A model generated the notes under the pieces. The model worked only from the letters and a program-made list of their open reading frames with translations. It did no database searches and was not told where the DNA came from. The translations under genes were made by a program, and so were the position numbers. Shown here piece by piece: positions 6,855 to 11,021 of a DNA stretch of 11,021 nt. Each line of letters begins with the position of its first letter. Within the stretch, counting starts at the first letter, position 1. The stretch comes from an uncultured Pseudomonadota bacterium (GTDB taxonomy: Bacteria; Pseudomonadota; Gammaproteobacteria; Burkholderiales; Thiobacillaceae), in assembly GCA_903918705.1 (NCBI GenBank), contig CAIXFP010000613.1, forward strand, positions 1-11,021. The letters run 5' to 3'.

Positions 6855-6940
6855 TTCAACAGTCTCCCAATGTTCTCCAGACGAGCTTCCAACCTCAGGT
6901 AAAACCATTTGCGCAACCTAAGCCGCAGTGAAATCCACAT
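6851..6940 (-). CDS. Possible 29-codon upstream leader peptide of cse1
   Basis: An ATG-initiated frame in the predicted cse1 5' UTR encodes a basic, leucine-rich peptide starting MWISLRLRLRKWFYLRL. Its TGA overlaps the cse1 GTG as GTGA, which would couple the two. Three of its six arginine codons are AGG or AGA, which are scarce in the surrounding genes. No good Shine-Dalgarno precedes the ATG, and a 29-codon frame can occur by chance. I see no homolog and assign no function. Confidence 0.25.
   Translation of the reverse strand: MWISLRLRLRKWFYLRLEARLENIGRLLK
6864..6868 (-). promoter_or_regulatory. Ribosome binding site that fixes the cse1 start
   Basis: On the minus strand GGGAG lies 9 bases before the GTG at 6854. 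Nothing similar precedes the in-frame ATG at 6908, so this site decides the start. Confidence 0.7.
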
Positions 6941-6978
6941 TCTGAACACCCGACCGACACAAGTAGACAGGCGGAAGC

Positions 6979-7007
6979 ATAGCACAGCAGATGGTAGGGC
7001 TTGTAAA
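6979..7007 (-). promoter_or_regulatory. Predicted cse1-cas2 operon promoter
   Basis: On the minus strand TTTACA (7002-7007, 5 of 6 consensus) and TGCTAT (6979-6984, weak, 3 of 6) are 17 bp apart. A run of eight T on the same strand lies just upstream at 7011-7018 and may act as an UP element. Transcription would start near 6972, giving about 118 nt of 5' UTR before the cse1 GTG. The -35 and the spacer between the hexamers lie inside the sequence matched by the CreR-like guide. Confidence 0.6.
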
Positions 7008-7025
7008 GCCAAAAAAAATACGAAC
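6991..7025 (+). promoter_or_regulatory. Target site (PAM plus protospacer) for the CreR-like guide
   Basis: The three bases ATG (6991-6993) are a functional PAM in E. coli type I-E. The 32 bases after them (6994-7025) align with the mini-CRISPR spacer at 7068-7099. Positions 1-5, 7-10, 12-13 and 15-17 are identical; 6, 11 and 14 differ; from 18 on the match is only random (4 of 15). The match is therefore confined to the seed side. Full pairing is needed for Cas3 cleavage, whereas a seed-side match with PAM can give stable binding only. The site covers the -35 of the cse1 promoter and the upstream region of the mini-CRISPR's own promoter. Confidence 0.8.
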
Positions 7026-7030
7026 ACCGC

Positions 7031-7036
7031 TATAAT
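7031..7036 (+). promoter_or_regulatory. -10 element of the mini-CRISPR promoter
   Basis: A perfect TATAAT lies 6 bases before the first degenerate repeat, so transcription would begin at about 7043, the first base of the repeat. The 17-bp-spaced -35 position (7008-7013) is poor (GCCAAA). A TTGTAA at 7001-7006 is too far away. An A-tract (7011-7018) may compensate. Confidence 0.6.
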
Positions 7037-7042
7037 ATCCGC

Positions 7043-7067
7043 GTTCCCCCTTCCTGGGGATGAACCG
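7043..7067 (+). repeat. Degenerate CRISPR repeat 1 of the mini-CRISPR
   Basis: It keeps GTTCCCC at the 5' side and GGGGATGAACCG at the 3' side of the array repeat, 19 bases identical. The middle is changed and two bases shorter (CTTCCT instead of GCGAGCGC). The hairpin stem is therefore cut from 6 bp to about 4 bp, while the whole 8-nt handle AUGAACCG is intact. Confidence 0.9.
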
Positions 7068-7123
7068 GTAGGACTTGAAATGCCGTCCTCACTGTGTATG
7101 CGCTCCCCGCTTCGCTTGCGGGG
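7043..7123 (+). ncRNA. creR: CreR-like mini-CRISPR RNA, predicted repressor of the cas operon
   Basis: The unit is degenerate repeat, 32-nt spacer, degenerate repeat. Processing by Cas6e at 7059/7060 and 7123/7124 would release a guide with the same AUGAACCG 5' handle as the array crRNAs, a 32-nt spacer and a 3' stem-loop: exactly the size of an I-E crRNA. CreR and CreA RNAs in other type I systems use such degenerate mini-CRISPRs and partial pairing to make Cascade repress cas promoters or guard toxins. Here the spacer's first 17 nt match the cse1 promoter beside an ATG PAM, so repression of the Cascade-vapBC-cas1-cas2 transcript is the inferred role. It is divergent from cse1 and antisense to the last codons of cas3. 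No separate toxin gene is evident. The symbol is used by analogy. Confidence 0.85.
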
Positions 7124-9866
7124 CCGAGGCGGTGGCAAACCCACCGCCTCTTTCCTCTACCTCCTGCAGCCCCCTCAACGGGTCGTAATGCCATAACCGC
7201 TTCCCTCCCTTGCCATCCAGTGCCCAACCCCGCCACTCCCCGGCCTGTTCGCGCAGCACCAGGGGCAGCGCGAACTTGGGCAGGTCCGCGCAGTAGCCCG
7301 CCCAGGCCTGGGCGGTCATGTCCTCGGGCGCCAGGCTTTCCCGGATCAGTCGGGCAGCCACGCCGATCTGGCTCATATGCCGTGCCTCACGGGTTTCTCC
7401 GCCATACCAGGGCTCGATCCCGTTAGCCGTCTGCTTCAACAGCAACACGTTGCTGCTGGCCTCGCCCAGCCGGGTGGGGGTCAAGACCTCGTCCAGCCAA
7501 AGGTCATGGGGGTCGCCCCGGTACCCCATTGTCACGTCCAGGGCGTTACTCACTGCCAGGGCAGCGTCGGCGAACTGGCTGCCTTCTGCTTCCTGACTGG
7601 CGTGCTCCAGGGTCTCCGGGTAAGGCTCGCCATCAATGCCGAACACCGCTTCGATCAGGCCGCGGGCATCGTCCGGCATCTGCCAGCCGGACCGCATGCC
7701 GGAGCGGAACAGACGGGCGGTGCGCCACAGCTGGCCGTGGTGGGGGTAGACCCTGCCGGCCTTCGGGAACAGACGGGTGAACCAGTCCGCCGTAGGCGCA
7801 TCGAGGGGTTCCGGACTCAGGATGCCCAGGCGGGTGGGGCCGCGCTGGTCCGTTCCCCCGTCGGCCAACAAGCGCCCGTCCATCCCGCGGGGGTGGCGAT
7901 GCACCCGGCCGGCGCGCTGGATGAGCAAATCCACCGGGGCCAGATCGCTGACCAGATAGTCCAGATCCACGTCCAGGGATTGCTCGATGACCTGGGTCGC
8001 CACCAGAATCCAGCCCGCCCGATCCACCGGCGCCCCGGCGCGGCCCTTGCCGAACCGGTCGAGCACGGCGCTTTCGATGTCGAGACGATCGCCCAGGGCA
8101 AAACGGGCGTGGAACAGCAACACCCGCCCTGCCAATTCGGGCCGGGCTGCCAGGCTCTCGTAGCTGCGGACGGCATCGGCGACGGTATTGCGCACCCAGG
8201 CGGCACAGCCCCCGGCCAGGGCCACGTCCAGCAAACGACGCTCGGCTTGCGCCTCCTCGTGGAGCAAATCCACCTGCACGCGACGGGCAACTTCCGGCCG
8301 GGTCGCCACCGGAACTTCCCGTGGGCGATCCAGTGCGGCATGCCAATGGCTGAGCAACGGATAGGCGGTCTGGTCGGCCGGGCCGCTGGTCCTGCCCAAG
8401 CCGCGGGCAAAGTCGCCCAGGAATTCGTTGCGGGCGGACTCGGTCAAGGTGGCGGACAGGAGGATGGCGCTGCCGCCCAGGGCGGCATGGAAGCGCAACA
8501 GGATGCGCAGCACGCGAGCCATGTAGGCGTCATAGGCATGTACCTCGTCCACGATCAGCACGCGCCGGGCGAGGCCCAGCAAGCGCAGGGATTGGTGACG
8601 GGAATGGAGTACCGCCAGCAAGGCCTGGTCCACGGTGCCCACCCCAAGGTCCGCCAGCATGGCCTTCTTGCGGTTGTCCGCCAGCCAGGCGTTGCACCGA
8701 ACCGTGGCCGGTTCTTCCTCGTCGTCCAGGACCGGCTCCGCCGCCCCTTCCTCGCCGATCGAAGCGCGGAACTGGGGCAACAGGTCACGCGCGCCGTGGG
8801 CAAGGATGAGCGAAGGCCGGGCACCCGCCTCGTAGAAGCGACCGGCACAGCCCCGCATGCGTGGAAACATGCCGTTGGCGGTCGCCATGGTGGGCAACGC
8901 GACATAGAGCCCGTCGGCCAACCCCCGGGCCATCAAGCGATGGGCCAGGGTCAGCGCGGCTTCCGTTTTGCCGGCACCGGTTACGTCTTCGAGGACGAAA
9001 AGCTGTGGCCCCGTCCCCAACTCGATGTGGTCGGCCAGCGCTTGCAACGGACTGGGCCGCCGAATTGCCGGAAAGAGTTGGGCCATGCCGGCCCGGGCCG
9101 CGACAGGCGCCGGCAGCAGCCCCCACTTGGCGATGAGGGTATCCGCGTGGCGACACGCTTCTTCCCAGTAACCGGCGAGAGGAACGGCCTCGGGCCGATA
9201 GGGAAAGCCACCCGATCCCACCCAGTCGGCCAGTATCGCCAGGCCGGCAATGAACCAGGACGCCTCCTTCGCCGACCGCTCGCCGACCCTGGCCGGGTTG
9301 ACGCCGTCACCGGGAACCAGGAACAGGCCGGCCATCGCCGTCGCGAATTCCCGCACGGCCGATCTATCCTCGTCCCGGAATGCCAGCTTCAGCTTGCCGC
9401 GAGTCAACAGGGCAGTGGGCTTGCCATGATGGCAAGCGGATGCGGCGCCCAATTCCAGCCAGGTGTCGCCGTCGAGACCCAGTCGGTCCAGCCAGCCTTC
9501 CTGCCCGGCCAACTCGAACAAGTCTTCGGCGAACAACACGTAGCCCAGCTTGTCATGGCGTTCCACGTAGGGCTTGTTGCTGGAGCGGCCTTGGAGATGG
9601 CGTTGCAGGTCCCCGGCCTGGCCCTGGAAACTGTCGGCGAATTTGCCCACGTCGTGCAGCGCCAGCATGAAAGGCACGAGTTGCCTGACCAGGGACTCCG
9701 GCAAGCCGAGCGAGTGCGCCAGCCAGCCCAGGGCGAACGGGTGGGCGCTCAGCCAGGCGTCCCCCACCGCCGCCACATCCAGACAATGCCAAACCAGCGG
9801 GTGCCATTTCGGCTCGCCCGCATCGTTCGCGTCCGCCTTGCCCCAGTAGCTGAAGTACCCGCCCAT
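7089..9866 (-). CDS. cas3: Cas3, HD nuclease-helicase of type I-E
   Basis: Cas3 is recruited by Cascade to nick and degrade target DNA processively. The 925-residue protein has the N-terminal HD nuclease domain: H22 near WHPLVWH, the HD pair H71-D72 in LALHDVGKFADSFQ, HHGKP at 146-150 and D214 in LADWVGS. The SF2 helicase core follows: Walker A VTGAGKT (295-301), DEVH (440-443), SAT (471-473), a motif V region at QVIEQSLDVDL and motif VI QRAGRVHR (650-657). All key residues are intact. The ATG at 9866 has a very strong Shine-Dalgarno, AGGGAGGGGG, about 5 bases upstream. It is first in the locus but separated from cse1 by 234 bases, so it is probably under separate control. The last 20 or so codons (…GFATASAPQAKRGAHTQ) overlap the mini-CRISPR and its terminator in antisense. 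Confidence 0.98.
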   Translation of the reverse strand: MGGYFSYWGKADANDAGEPKWHPLVWHCLDVAAVGDAWLSAHPFALGWLAHSLGLPESLVRQLVPFMLALHDVGKFADSFQGQAGDLQRHLQGRSSNKPYVERHDKLGYVLFAEDLFELAGQEGWLDRLGLDGDTWLELGAASACHHGKPTALLTRGKLKLAFRDEDRSAVREFATAMAGLFLVPGDGVNPARVGERSAKEASWFIAGLAILADWVGSGGFPYRPEAVPLAGYWEEACRHADTLIAKWGLLPAPVAARAGMAQLFPAIRRPSPLQALADHIELGTGPQLFVLEDVTGAGKTEAALTLAHRLMARGLADGLYVALPTMATANGMFPRMRGCAGRFYEAGARPSLILAHGARDLLPQFRASIGEEGAAEPVLDDEEEPATVRCNAWLADNRKKAMLADLGVGTVDQALLAVLHSRHQSLRLLGLARRVLIVDEVHAYDAYMARVLRILLRFHAALGGSAILLSATLTESARNEFLGDFARGLGRTSGPADQTAYPLLSHWHAALDRPREVPVATRPEVARRVQVDLLHEEAQAERRLLDVALAGGCAAWVRNTVADAVRSYESLAARPELAGRVLLFHARFALGDRLDIESAVLDRFGKGRAGAPVDRAGWILVATQVIEQSLDVDLDYLVSDLAPVDLLIQRAGRVHRHPRGMDGRLLADGGTDQRGPTRLGILSPEPLDAPTADWFTRLFPKAGRVYPHHGQLWRTARLFRSGMRSGWQMPDDARGLIEAVFGIDGEPYPETLEHASQEAEGSQFADAALAVSNALDVTMGYRGDPHDLWLDEVLTPTRLGEASSNVLLLKQTANGIEPWYGGETREARHMSQIGVAARLIRESLAPEDMTAQAWAGYCADLPKFALPLVLREQAGEWRGWALDGKGGKRLWHYDPLRGLQEVEERGGGFATASAPQAKRGAHTQ
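7100..7128 (+). repeat. Degenerate CRISPR repeat 2 of the mini-CRISPR
   Basis: Starting exactly 32 nt after repeat 1, it keeps TCCCCGC and GCGGGG, so the array repeat's 6-bp stem arms (7105-7110 and 7118-7123) are unchanged. The loop grows from 4 to 7 nt (TTCGCTT), and the segment after the stem (CCGAG) has lost the ATGAACCG handle. This pattern fits a final repeat that only has to serve as a 3' Cas6e stem. The same bases encode part of the cas3 C-terminus on the other strand. Confidence 0.8.
7126..7158 (+). terminator. Likely intrinsic terminator of the mini-CRISPR RNA
   Basis: A perfect 10-bp stem, GAGGCGGTGG (7126-7135) and CCACCGCCTC (7141-7150), has a 5-nt loop CAAAC and is followed by TTTCCTCT. 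It begins two bases after the second degenerate repeat's hairpin. The T tract is imperfect, and the minus strand has no T tract after the hairpin, so the orientation fits the plus-strand RNA. It lies within the cas3 coding region. Confidence 0.6.
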
Positions 9867-9891
9867 CGTTACCCCCTCCCTTTGGTTTTAT

Positions 9892-9920
9892 GCAGAGGCG
9901 ATTCCTATGGCCGCCTCTGC
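9892..9920. promoter_or_regulatory. 9-bp inverted repeat upstream of cas3
   Basis: GCAGAGGCG (9892-9900) and CGCCTCTGC (9912-9920) are perfect arms around an 11-base centre, 26 bases before the cas3 ATG. No T tract follows on either strand, so it is not an intrinsic terminator. It could be an operator for cas3 or a 5' UTR hairpin. No convincing -35/-10 pair could be placed here. Confidence 0.5.
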
Positions 9921-10063
9921 CGCGCCTTGGTTGTCGCAGTGGTTCACGGCCAGTCTACCACCCGTGTTCAGCGGGGTGGCCGGCCCCTAAGGCGGCTTCA
10001 TCGGTCAACTCGGCATGGCTGGGTCGCCGCCGCATGCCGCTATGCCTACGGCGGCGGCTCACA

Positions 10064-10135
10064 TGTAGCGCCGGCTTTTCGCCGGCTGCGTGAGTCTGAT
10101 CAGAAGTACGAGGCCGGCGAGGCGCCGGCGCTACA
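10064..10135. repeat. Inverted pair of REP-like palindromes
   Basis: The left unit begins TGTAGCGCCGGC (10064-10075), followed by TTTT and CGCCGGC (10080-10086). The right unit on the opposite strand begins with the same 12 bases (complement of 10124-10135), followed by GCCT and CGCCGGC. Each forms a GCCGGC stem, and they face each other across about 26 bases. Such inverted doublets are typical of REP/BIME elements mobilised by RAYT transposases. No transposase gene is present in this window, and copy number elsewhere cannot be seen. Confidence 0.65.
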
Positions 10136-10247
10136 CGCCTATTTGGGCAAAACAGGTTTTGGGTTGAAGTGTTTCCCCCGTTTTACAAACGAAGGAATCC
10201 CACCGCCCTACCTCCCTTCTCCCGCCTGTGGCAGACTCCGCCCCCTC

Positions 10248-11021
10248 ATGCTGCCCTACGAACTCGCCATCGGCCTGCGCTATACCCGCGCCAAGCGCCG
10301 CAACCATTTCATCTCCTTCATCTCCATGTCGTCCATGGCAGGTATCGCCCTGGGCGTGATGGCCCTGATCGTGGTGCTTTCTGTCATGAACGGTTTCCAG
10401 GATGAGTTGCGCAACCGCATCCTTGGGGTGGCCGCCCACCTGGAGATCACCGGCCCCAACGATCACCTGGCGGACTGGCGCGGCCTCGCCGGCCAGGTGG
10501 CGAAAAACTCGGAAGTGCGCGGCATGGCGCCCTACGTCAACGGCCAGGCGCTGCTGGCCATGGGCAGCGAGACCAAGGGCACGCTGGTACGCGGAGTACT
10601 GCCGGAAGAAGAAGGCAAGGTAGCGGAATTCGCGAAGAAGATGTCCAGCGGCACCCTCGGCAATCTCAAGCCCGGAGAATTCGGCATCATCCTCGGCTAC
10701 GACCTGGCCCGGTCCCTGGGCGCGGTCCCCGGCGACAAGGTGGCGCTGATCGCGCCCCAGGGGGTGGTGACTCCGGCCGGCATGTTGCCGCGGATCAAAC
10801 AGTTCACCGTGGTGGGCATTTTCCGCATGGGCATGTTCGAGTACGACGCCGGCCTGGCCCTGATCCATCTCCAGGACGCCCAGAAGATGTACCGCCTGGG
10901 CGACGACGTCTCCGGCCTGCGCGTGAAGCTGGCCGACATGGATCGCGCCCCCTGGGTGCTGCGCGACCTGGCCCGGACCCTGCAGGGCGACTATTACCTG
11001 ACGGACTGGACCATGAGCCAC
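10248..11021 (+). CDS. lolC: LolC/LolE-type lipoprotein-releasing ABC permease (5' part)
   Basis: LolCDE extracts outer-membrane lipoproteins from the inner membrane and passes them to LolA. The visible 258 residues start MLPYELAIGLRYTRAKRRNH, the conserved LolC/E N-terminus, followed by FISFISMSSMAGIALGVMALIVVLSVMNGF (a single membrane segment at about 22-48, shown in the family's usual position). The remainder is the periplasmic domain, with LLAMGSETKGTLVRGVLPEEE, GIILGYDLARSLG and FRMGMFEYDAGLALI. The frame is open to the window edge; the family is about 410-420 residues, so roughly 60% is present and the later three membrane segments lie outside. The ATG at 10248 is placed by homology; no clear Shine-Dalgarno precedes it. 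It is unrelated to CRISPR and marks the edge of the locus. LolC versus LolE cannot be settled here. Confidence 0.92.
   Translation, partial: MLPYELAIGLRYTRAKRRNHFISFISMSSMAGIALGVMALIVVLSVMNGFQDELRNRILGVAAHLEITGPNDHLADWRGLAGQVAKNSEVRGMAPYVNGQALLAMGSETKGTLVRGVLPEEEGKVAEFAKKMSSGTLGNLKPGEFGIILGYDLARSLGAVPGDKVALIAPQGVVTPAGMLPRIKQFTVVGIFRMGMFEYDAGLALIHLQDAQKMYRLGDDVSGLRVKLADMDRAPWVLRDLARTLQGDYYLTDWTMSH

Larger units (their letters stand above)
9867..10247. other. cas3-lolC intergenic region without a gene
   Basis: The two flanking genes diverge, so both promoters should lie here, but I could not place either with confidence. Short open frames present have no family features and no ribosome binding site. 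Contents: the inverted repeat at 9892-9920, a second dyad with CGCCGCCG (10025-10032) and CGGCGGCG (10049-10056), the REP-like pair at 10064-10135, and a short symmetrical CAAAAC-AG-GTTTTG at 10148-10161 that could be an operator for lolC. Confidence 0.7.

Noticed and set aside
7011..7018. T8 run on the minus strand as a cas3 terminator
   Set aside because: No GC-rich hairpin directly precedes it; the nearest hairpin is the degenerate repeat about 20 bases upstream. It fits an UP element for the cse1 promoter better.
6975..7060. A CreT-like toxin guarded by the mini-CRISPR
   Set aside because: The matched target is the promoter facing cse1, and no compact toxin gene with its own signals is visible between it and cse1. 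Autorepression explains the layout better.
6851..7144. 97-codon minus-strand frame with a hydrophobic stretch spanning the cas3-cse1 gap
   Set aside because: Its start lies inside cas3 and the frame crosses the predicted promoter. Only the last 29 codons fall in the predicted transcript; those are listed separately with low confidence.
9890..10093. 67-codon plus-strand frame upstream of lolC
   Set aside because: No ribosome binding site or family features, and it runs through the inverted repeats and the REP-like element.
10131..11021. Minus-strand open frame of 296 codons opposite lolC
   Set aside because: It is rich in H, G, A and V as expected for an antisense shadow. The plus strand encodes an unmistakable LolC/E N-terminus.

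Overview
The window is high in G+C and carries a complete type I-E CRISPR-Cas locus on the minus strand, followed by the 5' part of a plus-strand lolC/lolE-type lipoprotein-export permease gene. A lolCDE-type gene means a Gram-negative host. The protein style and base composition suit a proteobacterium, most likely a betaproteobacterium, but the species cannot be read from this sequence.

In transcription order (right to left) the minus strand holds cas3 (9866-7089), a 234-base gap, then cse1/cas8e, cse2/cas11, cas7e, cas5e and cas6e (6854-2048). Next comes a vapB-vapC toxin-antitoxin pair (2003-1354), then cas1 and cas2 (1369-139), a short leader, and the leader end of the CRISPR array (89-1, continuing past the window). 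Nearly all gene junctions overlap or are a few bases apart. The vapBC pair has its own dyad operator and promoter-like -10. Its vapC stop overlaps the cas1 start, so the adaptation genes sit behind the toxin-antitoxin promoter.

The most interesting part is the cas3-cse1 gap. On the plus strand, divergent from cse1, there is a miniature CRISPR-like unit. A consensus TATAAT (7031-7036) is followed by a degenerate repeat (7043-7067) that keeps the exact 8-nt crRNA 5' handle of the array. A spacer of exactly 32 nt follows (7068-7099), then a second degenerate repeat with the same 6-bp stem arms (7100-7128) and a 10-bp hairpin followed by a T-rich stretch (7126-7158). The spacer's first 17 nt match 14 of 17 positions of 6994-7010, inside the predicted cse1 promoter. 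That site is preceded by ATG, a known I-E PAM. The mismatch at position 6 falls where I-E crRNAs flip a base out. This is the layout expected of a CreR-type regulatory RNA, which would let Cascade repress its own operon without cutting.

The array leader is only 49 nt. It has a TAGAAT -10 whose first three bases are the cas2 stop codon, and a boxA-like antitermination element (109-120) just before the first repeat.

The 381 bases between cas3 and lolC hold no convincing gene. They contain a 9-bp inverted repeat upstream of cas3, another GC-rich dyad, and an inverted pair of REP-like palindromes.
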